Positions 26,201 through 39,200 of a stretch of DNA of 64,000 bases are shown piece by piece (positions within the stretch are counted from its first letter, which is position 1; every line of letters begins with the position of its first letter). Under the pieces are notes generated by a model. It made no database searches. It was not told the DNA's origin and saw only the letters and a list, made by a program, of their open reading frames with translations. A program made the translations under genes and the position numbers. Where the stretch lies: contig PTEX01000032.1 of NCBI GenBank assembly GCA_003342815.1, positions 2,281,665 to 2,345,664 of the forward strand, written 5' to 3'. The stretch comes from Eudromia elegans. Lineage: Eukaryota; Chordata; Aves; Tinamiformes; Tinamidae.

Positions 26201-29200
26201 GTAGTCCCTTCTGCTTGATAAATTAAAAGATATCTAATAACTAGATGAGGATGTGGAAGGCAGGGGTTGAAGAGTTGTGTGAAGCCTCCTAGCAATTGCC
26301 TGGTACAAGCAACCAGCCATTCCCATTCACTGGGAAGCATGAGTAAATTCTCCTTAAACTAGGAATGAAATGGAAGAGAAAACTAGAATGCAGCTGACTG
26401 CAGTAACACTTCAGGCCAAGACTAGAGAGCACCTTCCCTACCCTGTAATGATAAAGAAATTTTATTATGGATTATAGAGATTTAAGAAAGTCTGACTGAA
26501 TGGTGTAGTAATAATAATTATGGTCAGCACATCATATTCGTAGTGGTGATCAAGTTCCTGTACCTGTGGCAAATTTAGTAACAAGGCAAGTGGAAATAAA
26601 AAGTCCTGGCTCACTAACCATCCGCTCTTATGTGACTGGTATGCCTCTGTATGGAGAACTGATAAGCAGAAACTATGCTAGATTATGTTTAAGGAAAGCA
26701 GGAAGGGGTGAAGCCTCTCCCTGCAGTGCAGCAAAGGGCATATCTTCAAGGTAGCAGTACATCAGCTCCAAAACTAGTATAGCTAAGGCAGCCAACCAGC
26801 CAGAGGGGCTGTGGCTATTGAAGCTATTCTACTCACACAGCTGGTACTGCACTGAAGATCTGAGCATGGGGCAATGACAGAGCAGAGACACTGCAATGAA
26901 CAGTACATACGCTCCCAAAGCAAAGAAAATTTGGAGATACTTGCTGCCCCTCTTGCTATTGTTCCAACTAATTACATCTGGGTGAGATTCACACCATAAC
27001 TATTCCACCTTGTCAAAATGAGTGATAGATGAAGTTTTAAAGTGACCTTATAGCTTTGTGCAGACTTTGAAAATTCTGTGTGCCATTCAGCACTGGCTGT
27101 ATGCTTTTTATTAACAGCATAAACAAATAGAAAAGCAATTGTTCCAAGGAAAAAAAGTTTATTGAAGGAATAGAATACGAAAACTGCTGCCATAGATCAG
27201 AATAATTCCTTTGGGTTTATCCTTGCTTTTTTAACTGTGCATATATTACTTAACTGATAAACTATAAGCTCATTTAGAGACATTAGGTTTATTGTGAAAG
27301 GATGTGGTCAAAGGCTCCTCAGTGAGCACCAGTGCCACCACAGCCCATAATGGCTACTCTGGAGCCAGTCCAGCTTGCCACAATCTATTTTAAATGGGAA
27401 AACAAACAAAAACAACACAACCCCACTCAACTACTTTGTAACTGCCACCTGACAACTTAGCTTACGGTTTGGTACCACCACTGAGTGCTGTTTGAGCTCA
27501 GGAGGTAAAGGGTTGTGGATGAGGATGCTGCTTAGCATACCCACTGCAGCAACAGCTTTGAGTCTAAATAGCAGTTTCCAGCCCAGGGAACCAATTAAGA
27601 GAGATGCCACCATTTCCTTTTCCTAATTTCTGGCCCCTTTGGCACTGCACCTTCCCTCCCTTCTGCCCCATAAGTAAAGGCAAGTGATAAAGACAAGTAA
27701 AGGCAAGCCACATATAGGGATGGCACTTTGCAGGTGAGAAATGCAGTGTTCAGAAAACAAATTCCTACTGTTTTTAAGTGCAGACAAAACCTAATAGATG
27801 TTCAGAAAACTGAGCTCTGTCTCTACCAGTTCAAAATATGATACTTTGTTCTCTGCTTCATTCAAAATACGACTCTCTCTAACCATGTCATTCAAAGGGA
27901 CTTTTGTTAAGTACTGAGGGAAAAGTGGCCTCCTTCGGTGAGGGGAGGAAAGGGCCTGTTGCTGCAAGCTATCCATCATCTTAAAAATTCCAAGATGTAC
28001 TAAAGCTCCCTCAATTTTAATTCCCAACAGAGACAGATAAGACTAGTGTTTTCTTGACATGCACTCCTCCCATGTCAAAATCTATTTCCTGGTACAGCTT
28101 TACAAACATCCACATACCCACTAAGGTAGATAATAAATAAATGCCAGCTCTGTCTTTGAGTAAGATTTTATTGTTCCTGCCTGTTTTCTTTCTTTCTTTT
28201 TGCATTTGGGGAAAGATACCCCTCCCGCCAGCCAAAAAAATAGCCATTCCGAGGTAAGACCTTAAAATTGATGATTTTGAAAGTTTTGCCTTCTGCCATG
28301 CTGTTCTGCTCCTGCATTCCTGCGGTGCCAACAGATGAAGTTGTAAGCTTGCTCGCCTCCCTGCATCTAATCCTGATACTACTCAGCAGCAGGGAAGGTG
28401 GGCAAATGTTCACTAGCAGTTGTTGGCAAAGAAACACAGCAGGATTTAAACTGGATGACGCCACTGCATGTGTAAAACAACCATTTGAGCAAATGCTGCT
28501 AGAGTAGCATTTTTAACCAGTAAAACAGGATTTGTTGTTAACCTTTTGCTTCCTAGATAGCTGCAGTGATGAGCTATGATTAATTGTAGTTTGGCCTTTT
28601 TTTTTTTAAACCAGCCTATTGATGATAAAAAAAATAAGATTAATGTTTATAGCAGTTGATCTGACAGCCTTTTATATATGACCATACTAACAAAAATAAA
28701 TTGCAAGAGCCAAATGGGAATGAGATTCTGTCTCATTCTGGTAAAATGTTCAAGGTCATTTTTCTTAAGATCATTTTCCCCATGATCTTTTTCCTCCTTT
28801 CCTGCTCCACAATCCAGACTTTAGCTAATACGGCCGCACCCAGCACCTTCATAGTTCAACCATAGCCATTTTACAGCATTCTAGGAATGCGTTGGATGAG
28901 GAAGACCTTAACAGGAATTTGCCATACTCATTAATTGGTCAAGAGTTAGATTTCAGATCACTCACTGATTTATCAAAATAACAGGTCAACACCAGCAGCT
29001 GCTTCTTCCCCCCCAGACTCTCTGATTTCTTTGCTTCTGGCTGTTGTTTTTTAAAAACATCTTTGATGAGAACTCCCTCACCCCAAACGAGGCCTGACAT
29101 TTTATTTTTTTTTAAAGTTAACAGATGGGTATCTTGGAATACTAAATTCTTAAAAAGCCTACATCTTCAAGCAGGACTTTCTAACCCACACTTCTATGAG

Positions 29201-32200
29201 CTTGAAAGAAACCATTACGCTTTCCAAAAATGTCTTCTAGCCTGAAATATCACTACACGTGCAAAGAGTAAGCAGTCCTACAAACACAAACTTTTTTCAG
29301 ACCTCCTTTGATGATGGGGAAAGATACATCTGCCTCCTTGTTTCCCTGTGACTGGCAGGAATCCCTCCTCACCTCTCATGATACTGCCATTGTCTTGGAT
29401 ATAGCAAAGAAGATACAGGTGTTTTATCTTCCAAAGATAGCTAGTCCAACTGGTCCTCAGTTTAATTTCTGTCATTCCCTAGAATAACTTTATATATGAA
29501 AAGACTTTCCCTTCCTTCTCTCCACATATTAACACACTGTCAGCCACCATTCTTTTACATGCCTAGCTATTGCAATTCCTAAGGCCATATATAATTAAGA
29601 AACTGTCAGTAATGCTGTTGTCTGTCTGTTGCATTTCACTAAAGAACTTTCCCATTAGGAAATGCACACCAGAGCATTTTCTACTTGTGTATTACTGCCC
29701 CAGATTTCCAAGCACAGCACTAGTACCTAAACAGAGAACGCTACTTGCCCTTTTTATTTGTCCTAGATCCTCCAACCCCTTTTTGGATCTTGTATTTTAG
29801 TGCTGGATCAAGCACCTTGGATAAGTGGTAAAAGTTCAGAGTCAATAAAAATTGTAACAGAAGCCTGGACAACGTTGCAGTGCTAAATGGCATGCCAAGC
29901 AAATGCATCAGAAAAACTCCTTTTCTAAAGGAAAATTGTTTTATTCATTGCACTTCAGCTCAGCTAACAATCAACAGTAGGTAGAATATTGAACAGCTCT
30001 AGACTTATAGACTGAAAATCAGATACTTGGAAATCAGGGAGGTAGGATGCAGCTGGACTCCATAATATACATAGCCAGCCTCTCTTTTAGAGGGCAGCTT
30101 TTTGTAGAATTACTGTCGTGTTCCCCACGTTGCTTGATCGGCAGCTGACACTGCCAAAACAGGCCATGCTGCAACAAGGTCAGCAAAGCTACCAGGACAG
30201 TGCTGATGGCTGGAAATACAGGGAGCGGGAAGGAAAAAAAAAAACAAAACCCACTAAACAAAGCAAAAAACCAAACTATTAAAAAAGGAAGTTCTAGTCC
30301 TCTTACCTGCACGCAGGTGAACAAATATACACAATTTGTCAAGGTTGGATGGTAGAAATACATAGGACTGCTTTTTTCCTGAGGAATCAGTGTAATGAGA
30401 AATGTTCCTTTGTGAAATGAGTTGGAAATAGTGCAACGAACAACATAACTATGGACAGATTTTTTCCCTTTCATCTATCTGAAACTTTTTTTATTTTTAC
30501 AGTTTTTTGTGAGAACAAAAACAGTCTTGGGGCAGAAAGACCAAGAGCAAAGCTGAGTTGGACAGAGATACACACTCTACCAGCATTGTGCAGAAGAACA
30601 TGAAACACTTTCCAGGGGACCTTCATACTTCATGTTAGCTGTGCATCCAATCCTAGTGGGTGATAAAGGATCAAAAGCCCCATAACACTTGAAATTTGCA
30701 TTATGCAAAGATAAGCTAGGGGAAAAAAAGCATTTTTTGAGTAATGAAGTGCATTCTCCTGCTTTATCTACCCTACTTGACCTTGCATAAAGCTCAGCTA
30801 GATAAAAATTATTTCTGAATTGAACACCAAGACTTCAAAAATGAGATGTGTCCCCCAAACACAAGGATTTTTGCTCAAATACAAAACTGTATTTGACATT
30901 GAACTTTTGATCTTTCTGAAAGACAAGCGGAGAAAGCAGTACCAGATACTGCCAGCATTGCCTGTGGTGTCATGTAGCCATTTCATGTTACTTTAATGCT
31001 TTCGAAAAATCTTCTGCATGCTCTCTCGTTACAGAATGCAGTTACAGGTGTGGATTTCAGAAGGTGAGGTCCACCCTCTGCCATCAGATACAGTGCAAGC
31101 TTTAGATGTGTTGAACATGTACCTGTGCTCAGGCTCTCTCAGGTCACTACATCCAGGCTTGGACATGCCTAGAATGAGGCAGACTGCTTAGCTTTGTATT
31201 AGTTTAACCTTTGTGAAGATAAGGAGAGAGGTTCCCCTGAGAGCTCTTTTGTTTCATTCTGTAGCAGTTCAGTAGAAGCTGCGGACCTAAAGCCACAAGC
31301 AATGATTTGTACATCTTATAAGTCTTCTAAAGCCTTGTCATCATATCCTGTATCTGCCTTCTTGTGACTTGATGAACCACAACGTAAAAGGTAAAAACCA
31401 ATAAAGTCCTTTAGAAACCAAAACTAGAGGGGAAAAAAATGTTTTCCTGCAGCACCATCTTGTGGTCCTTGATATTAGTACTGAAGGTCTCTGGGAGTGG
31501 AAGGTCAAAGTTCTCTTCTGCCCACAAACGGAGGTGAGAAACAGCCAGCACTCCAAGACAGCTTCCCACACTAACCACAGAGCTGGGGAGCTCGTAAGGG
31601 AGGCTCTTACGGAGCCTGGTCCCTGATCCAGTTCTTTGAGCAGACAGAACAGACAAAAGGAAACAGAGTTGAGCTTGGAAACATAATACATTTTTATGTA
31701 TTATGGAAAAATACATTTTTCCAAAGTGTCTAAACTGCTGGTGTATGTTCCAGGTGAGTCTGGAGTAACCCCACATTGAAATTGTGCAATCAAAACCAAT
31801 AAAATCATTTGCTCAGTAGGGGTACAATTAGCCTCGCTGTGTCTTTTCTACCTTTCCCTCTCCTCTTACAGTGCACATATTTTGCTTATGCTCATTTTTG
31901 TCTGATGCTGCCACTGTTACTGCAGATGCGTTGATTGCTTCCTGTTAAATATAGTAGTTGTTTCATCAGCATGTCTGCCTTTGTCAGGATGTTAAGCAAT
32001 ATTGGAAGCAGTTGTGCTGTCAGTGACATGTGAAGAGAAGGAATTTATTACCTTTCAATCAAAATCATGAAGTACCATATGAAAGCCTAACTTTCTCCAG
32101 AACAAAACTCATTCTCTATAATCACCATCAGCCATGAGTATCTATGTGGTTTGTCACACGCGCATTTCAGCTGTGACAGTGCCCCCAAATTCATGTAGCA

Positions 32201-32551
32201 GGAAATTGTTTTCATCTTTGTCAAAATGGCTACAGACACACTTCACAATTCATAAAAATAACAGCAAGCACCAGCAAACACATATCAGACTTGAAAGGCA
32301 AACAGCCTTATCCAGTCTCTACCATTCCGCTCATCCACACCAAAAACATCACAGATTATTCTGCTTTTAAAAATTACACTTAAATCATGTCTTATGTGAT
32401 GGTATTGGCAATGTTTGCAATGTTAAGCTCTAAGCTTCTGCATATAGTTATATTTGACCACCAGTAACAATTTCCTGAGACATACTCCTCCCCTATTATA
32501 CTTCGGTTTTCAGTGATGTCTATTTTAGTACTAATGCAATTAGGACAAAGC
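17201..32551. other. Intergenic DNA downstream of FMR1NB, no gene supported
   Basis: AT-rich. No recognisable transposon and no exon pair that could be spliced in phase. A C-rich pyrimidine patch (24640-25060) and one 121-codon minus-strand frame (31411-31776) were examined and not accepted. In mammals AFF2 follows FMR1NB at a distance, but none of its exons is visible here. Confidence 0.45.
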
Positions 32552-32613
32552 TTTATTAAATGGGGAATCCTGTAAAAGTATGAAGTTTCTAGGAATGACT
32601 CATAATATTTATT
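32552..32613 (-). promoter_or_regulatory. FMR1NB: Candidate FMR1NB poly(A) signals
   Basis: Two AATAAA hexamers on the minus strand, at 32613-32608 and 32557-32552, 590-650 nt after the stop. Either would give a 3' UTR of about 0.6 kb. An ATTAAA variant also occurs at 32897-32892. No evidence decides between them. Confidence 0.4.
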
Positions 32614-33204
32614 CTCTAGGTTAGCGGCAAAGCTCCATTTCTCCCAGTTCTAATTCTTGCAAATTTTGCTATTTGGATTTCACAGACCCAAAGAAACAGT
32701 GATTGCATTATTATGTGAGATACTGACTTCTAATGACATTCTGTAAGTATAACTCTAAAACACCTGCCCAAGAGATTGTCTGAATCCTCTGCAGCTAGGA
32801 AAGGATTAGCCATTCACCTCATTAGGAGTTGTAACACTCTGCTGTGGTGGCATCCACCACTGAAGCAAAATAACTTGCCACTCACTACTGATTTAATGAA
32901 TGTCAACTACCTTTTCTTAATCCAGACAATATTCTAAGACGGGCCTATTAACTGAGACAGTGCCCTAACTGGTATCCTTATTTGCACTCCACTGGGATTC
33001 TATATTAATAATAGAAGACAGACTTCAGTATTCAGGAATTGCCAAAAGCAATTTCTGCCTTTAAGTATTACTGGTCTTCCACAGAAGACATGGTGTGAGC
33101 ATGAAGACCTGGGAATGAGGAACTAAGTACAAACATCAATAGCGTTATCAGAGGATGACTATGTTGTATTCATTTGACACTAAACACCTCTTTTTAGGGC
33201 ATAC

Positions 33205-33263
33205 TCAAGTAAGCCGGGTGTCCTTGTCCTGCTTGAGGTCTTCAAGATCAGCTGGATGATCCT
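33205..33263 (-). CDS. FMR1NB: FMR1NB terminal coding exon
   Basis: Strong acceptor with a polypyrimidine run ending GGTGTAG. It completes a Glu codon and reads DHPADLEDLKQDKDTRLT, followed by TGA at 33207-33205. Acidic end of the tail. Confidence 0.75.
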
Positions 33264-36200
33264 CTACACCAAAAAGAAGAAAAGAAATCTAAACAAGCAT
33301 CTAATTAGTTTTGGGGACCTGTTTACATTGTCACCAAATTAACACTGGCAACAGCTTTTTTCCGGTGCCATTCAGAACATGAATCAAGTTCTTCCAGGTT
33401 CACTGTATCTCCCAGAACTGAAACAGAGGGTCATCTCTGATAAACAGCACCTTGACAAAAGGTCTGACAGACTAGGCCAGACACTTAGGACTGTACATGT
33501 CTGGTATGTCATACAGAATTGACAGTGAAACAGCAATACTGAAAGGACACAAGAATACTTCAAAAACAGCCTACCTTTTCTCATGCTGTCATGGTCCTTG
33601 GCATTTTTCTTAAATAAACTCGATAAAAAGCCATGGTTTTCACTATGCTCTTTCTTCTTCCACACAATTTGTTCTACTTCTTTCCTTTTACTTCGTAAAG
33701 GATTGAAACACTGACTGCAACACATTAAAACAACAGCTGAAATTGATTTCCAAAGGAAGAATTTTCACCTACACTTTAACTATGAAATCCTAGCTTCAGT
33801 GAAAAGGGCAAAGCTGCATCACAAGATTTCATCACTAGAATATAGATTGAGGCCATAAAAGCATTTGGATGCGCATTTCCCATCTCTCATTTTTTTCTTG
33901 AGTTTTAGCAGCCCCAGTGATTCATTGCAATACAGCTGCGACCACAAACCTCCCTAGGATGTGGTCTGCTTCTTACAGCCATACTAGAAATTCAACAGAC
34001 TGAAATGAAGGCTTTTCTGGTTTATATTTTATCTAAAATCTACACAATACTTTTTAAATACAGCACTAGTTATGTGTACCTCTGTTTTTCTACCCATTTG
34101 TGTTTTATCCTACTCATCCTGGCATGGTGTGATTAATCAAGACAAGACATGGCAAAAATGTGAGAAAAACGGACAACAGAGAGTCAAGAGAGTCATTATG
34201 GGGACAGAACACCAAAAAAGCTGATGATTCACAGGGAATGGGTACAATTAAGGCATGTAGATGCTGCCTTCTGCATGAAAAATTGCATGGAGAGAAACAA
34301 ACCCTGGAGTTCAAGAGTGAAGAAAGAAAGCAACCCAAAGCCTCACTACCTTTAATCAGAACTAGTAACTGTCAGCATGGCAAAGGGATGAGTACTCAGA
34401 CTAAGGTTGAGCTGCTGTAACTCAACCTATCGAAAGGAAGTAAAGAGCTCCCTCTATCAATTTTGCAGGATTTCCAGGCTCATACATATATTAATTGCAA
34501 CTAGCCAAGTGCTGAAGGCAGCCAATAACAAAGGACAGCAGTAACCCTTCCAGTTCGGCCATATTATGGAAGTACTTTTTCTCTTTTAATCATGGCATCT
34601 TGAGGAGACAGCCACCCATCTCTAGCCACGTTACAAATGCCTGCAAAGCCGTTCCATGGGTAAAGGACTGGCTTTGGGCTAGTTCTTTACACACTCTTAT
34701 GGAACATATTGGAATTTGCACCGTGCACACCAGTTGTCCCAAATTTCATCAGCAGAAACTGTCACCCTGACAGTTCTACAAAATGGTCCTTACTTTGGGG
34801 CATGTTCTTTGCAGTGCAGTTTTGACATCATACTTAAGCTCATCCCACAATGTTAGCATACATAAATACAATGCATATAATGCTACTACACACGTACATT
34901 ACTAATGAAAGTAACAGAACTTCCTCCTAGACAGATCTCAGGCTCATTAAAAGGAATGCTTTTCAAAGCCATATCCTCTATCAACAGTCTCTAAATAAAA
35001 CTGGTAAAACTCAATTGAAGTTACTGTGTTATGGCATTGCTTCTTTCCTAGAAAACAAATATACGATACTGGAAATTAAAACCATTTAGCATCTGGTTAA
35101 TCACCGCACAAAACAACAAAACAAAACAAAAACAAGTCAGAGCAGAACAGCAATATTCCAGGTTTCTCTGGCTAGGGAAAAAAAATCATTTACACATCAA
35201 TATGCATTTGTTTGGAGAGAATTTGCATTAACTCATTTTCTAGAAAATTTATGATAATTCCATGCTAATTCTTTGCCTCCTGTTTTCAGAGTCACTGATG
35301 ACTCAGTGAGGCTATCTGTATGCTGAACATCAGCTGCTGAGCACAGCATAAGATGTAATGTGGAGATCTGCACAGCAGGTTTTGTCTAAATGTGGAACTC
35401 CATAGCAAGTGGCCATCTGCTAAGCAGCCACATTAGTCAAGTGTACGGGTGTGTGCGTGCACATGTACATGATCCCACCCAGCTAATACCTTAGCACAGC
35501 AAGAGCTTAGCACTGGGGGAAATGCAACACTGTTAGGGAAAAATGGGAAGTTATAGCATTAGGTGATAATTATGAACTATCACCTTAAAAAAATGAAAGA
35601 ACAATTAGGTCAATATGTTACATCTTAGTTGAATGATATTGACCTTACATTTTTCCCCATTATTATAAAAGAGTACAAACACGTGCTCAGTAATATCAAA
35701 CTATACTGCTTTCATTCTCTTCACAGGCTTCAGTGTGCCTCACATCAAAAACCCACTGCACATTAGCAGCACTACAGATAACTTGCTTCTCTCCACATGC
35801 TCCCAGTCTGTCTCTCTCACTCTTCTCAGGCTTACTGCTGTTTTGGCCAACGCTGTATCTTACTGAAAAAATTCATGCATATCCCATAGAGAAACACATT
35901 TCTACTTGTTCTCTTTACACACCTTTTTTTCCTCATTCATTTGTTCTCCGTTATGTTTCAGGTAATTCCTGGCTGCACACGTCCTTTCCTGGGCAGCTGT
36001 GAGGATTGTTTACCCCACGTAATATTTAGCCTTTTGTATAAGTAGCTTCCAATCCACCGGTGAAGGAACCAACTTGGTCTCTTTGTGATGTGGAGAGATA
36101 AGGCAAGTGGCAGGAAGTTTTTCTCATTTGTTTCTGTTTAGCTTTATGTTACCAAGCGAAATGATCTTTTACCCAAATTGTTCCTTTATTCTTTACTGAT

Positions 36201-39200
36201 ATTCTGGATTTCCTTTGAGGTCAAATTAGTGTCTTAAAACCCTATTCCACAAACCTATTCTACAAACCTACTTAAGTTTTGGATCCTTACGACTGAATCT
36301 TTGGAATGAATACTTGTGTATGGAACTTTTTTTTTTTAAACTCTACATTTTATGCAGCTTTGAAACAAAAGGACTCAATTTTTGACCTCTGCATACCAGT
36401 TTCTTCCTTTTTTTCTAATCTTTTTTCCCCTCACTGATTTTCAACATGTCAATGATCTACATTTCCTATGTTTAGAAAGGGTGCATCATGAATTTGATCT
36501 GATAGCACACTAATTCTTACCTCCTCTGCAAACAGGTAGAGCAGCAGAATGGTAGACCCGCCAAAATAAGAAAAACTCCTGTTCCCAGCACACACAATCG
36601 AAAGGTCAGCTGCAGATCTGGAGAATGAGCAGAAGCTTGTATGAGATACAAACGATTCTCATGCACACACTGAGATACAGATATCAGAGACCCGTCTTAA
36701 ATTTGAGTTTTAGCAGCCCATATATTTGATTAGTTTCAGAAGTAACTGATGTTAAATTAAGCCCAGGGCAGGAAAAATGAGCCTCTTTAAAAAGCTTTGA
36801 AAACGGAGACAAAAGTCACACAAGTGAAAACTACTAATTTATTTCAGTTTGTAACTTCAGCAGGATTCTCTTAAAATCTCATCTTATTCCTTTTAAAGTC
36901 ATAGACAAACTCCCAGATCAAAAACTATCATGCAGACTAGGACCATTTAATGGAAATTTAAGTGCCATGAGTCTCCTATGTCTTTTAAGTGCTTCTATTT
37001 TGTCAACAGGTTGCTACAAGGCAAACAGCACGTGCTCTTAGAGCAATAAGTGTGTTTATTTTCTTAGGATATATGTTATGCATCCTGGACTATTAAAGCA
37101 TCTAATTAATCTATTAACAAATAATTTGGTAAAATAGTTGACCCTTGATGTTTACTTCCAAACAATAAAGGCTTAACTCAAATGAGAAATCAAGCAATTT
37201 CAGCTGAATAAGCGTATTTAATTTTAACATTTGTTTGAGTGTTATGTACTCAATGAGCCAAATAGCCACAATTTTCACTGCAAAGCTTTCCTTATACATA
37301 ATGAAAGTCCAATTGTGGGGTAAATATTATTAAAACACTTCATTCTACAGCATGTCCCTAACTAACGGACAGATTCTGATAGCCCCATAGTGAATGACGC
37401 TTTCTTCTCCCAAAACTAAAAGTAATCCTTGCCCTAGAATTAAAACGTGGTTTGGAAATAAGGAAACAAGAGAAAATTCAAAGGACTGGTCTTGACTATG
37501 TCTCGCTATCTAGCAAGTGCATATAAGTGAAAAGTGAATAATAGATATTAGGTTGCAAATATTCCCGTTAGATTTCATGTTAGCAAAAGCCAGTTTTTCC
37601 TGAAAATTGGATATAATCTCTGCAGCCCACAGAGGTGCACTGAATTGCACCAGCTGAAGATGCCGACCACCAGGTTACACATACAGTTTCTTTTTAATAA
37701 ATTTCCTTATTAGGCAAAATGATCTTTGTCTGGGAAAGCTCAACTGTTGGTGAAATGGAAAACTAGATAACAGGAATTGCCATATTGGAAAACAAAACAA
37801 GAAAAAAAAGAAACATATTTAGTGCTCGGTTCTGTTCCAATTTAATTCTACAAAAAAACTCCCAGAATCATTCTGAAATTTTGACACCGAACATGATAGA
37901 GAACCATGAGATGCATCTAATAAAAGCTTCTGACTTTATCTTCTGTATGTTGGAAAACCTTCCCAGTGAAAAGGAACAGCTGTTTCTACAAAACTGTACA
38001 AACACAAAAAGATTACCACAAAAAAATAGATTTGATTCAACCTTTTTAGTAAAGCAGAATTTACAATAGAATATTTAGAAAGGTGGATGTATAAATGTTT
38101 ATTCTTGCATATGTGAAATAAAAAATTAATATGCAATAAGCATGCTCAAAGAGGAAAGAAAAATATAATGCTCAGGCTAGACTTCAAGGACATAATCATA
38201 TAAACTTTGGCTATAAGGGACATCTGCAGGTCAGGTAGTCCAACGTCCTGCTTGAAGCAAAACTACTACCAACACTAGGTCAAGAGAACACTGCTTTTCC
38301 CATCCAAGCCCTGAATATCTCCAAGAACGGAGTCTCCTCCGCCTCCCTGAAGACTTGGTCTAGAGGCCACTGAGGCCCTATCTGTATCTATCAAGCACCA
38401 GCAATCAGTCTTTCCCCTTTACATTGCTCAACACTATCAAGAAAAGTTTGGTTTTATTTTCATAATTTTCAAACAGTTTTCAGTATTTATTGGATGATCA
38501 TTTAGCTGCTTTGATTAAAATCCCCATCCCACACATACAGTCTTTACTACTTTCTTTGTACTAATACACACAGCTATACTTAGTTCTGTGGCTTATGCTG
38601 TGGCTGACAAGTTAACACAACATTTTGTATTAATAAACTATATTCATTTTTAATGCCAGAAATCATTCTGACCAGAAGCATTTTGCCAGGAGGCATCAGT
38701 TTACACAGTTATACTTACTGTCTTTAAATGGGGTATAGCATTTCAGTTCCTGGCTGCTTTTGGAAGGACAACATTTATTTTCCAAGCATTCGGTTTTGTT
38801 AGCACTCCCTCCTACACGACAAGGAGTTAAGGCTTGACTGTCTTTGTGGCGGCACGCTTTAAGAGAAGAGATAACATGTAAAGCTTCCATTCTAAAGAAT
38901 TCAAACAAAGTAGTAGTTACCAAATCCTTCTTCCATTTAGGATGTGCTGAATTACTCCTTCCTTCTTGTGCTTATAGCGGTAATTTGAAAATTATTTTAG
39001 AATAGATATAGTAAAGGCACACAGGGTTATTCCTGCCCCAAAGTGTCTGGCATTTTTAGCCCAAGCACCTCATTTTGGATAAAAGGTTTTGTAGGATGGC
39101 AGTAGCAGAAGGGAAAATTTTCAAATCTGCATTTGTTCTAAACGGGTACTTAACAAATCCACTTGTATGGAATCTAGCAAGCTTTACAACATTAGACGGA

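Larger units (their letters stand above)
33715..38718 (-). other. FMR1NB: FMR1NB introns flanking the second membrane exon
   Basis: Two introns (33715-36520 and 36618-38718) of AT-rich sequence. The second contains an eroded CR1 fragment near 38.2-38.4 kb. I saw no further exon that could be joined in phase. Confidence 0.5.

Noticed and set aside
30034..30474. Minus-strand frame of 146 codons
   Set aside because: Low-complexity hydrophobic translation of AT-rich and T-rich DNA, with no domain or splice support.
31341..31776. Minus-strand frames of 116 and 121 codons
   Set aside because: No similarity to a known protein, two overlapping frames of similar length, no convincing splice sites or domain. 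Probably chance.
1..32551. Search for AFF2 exons, expected downstream of FMR1NB in mammals
   Set aside because: No peptide resembling AFF2 exons was seen. The gene, if conserved in order, lies beyond the left edge.
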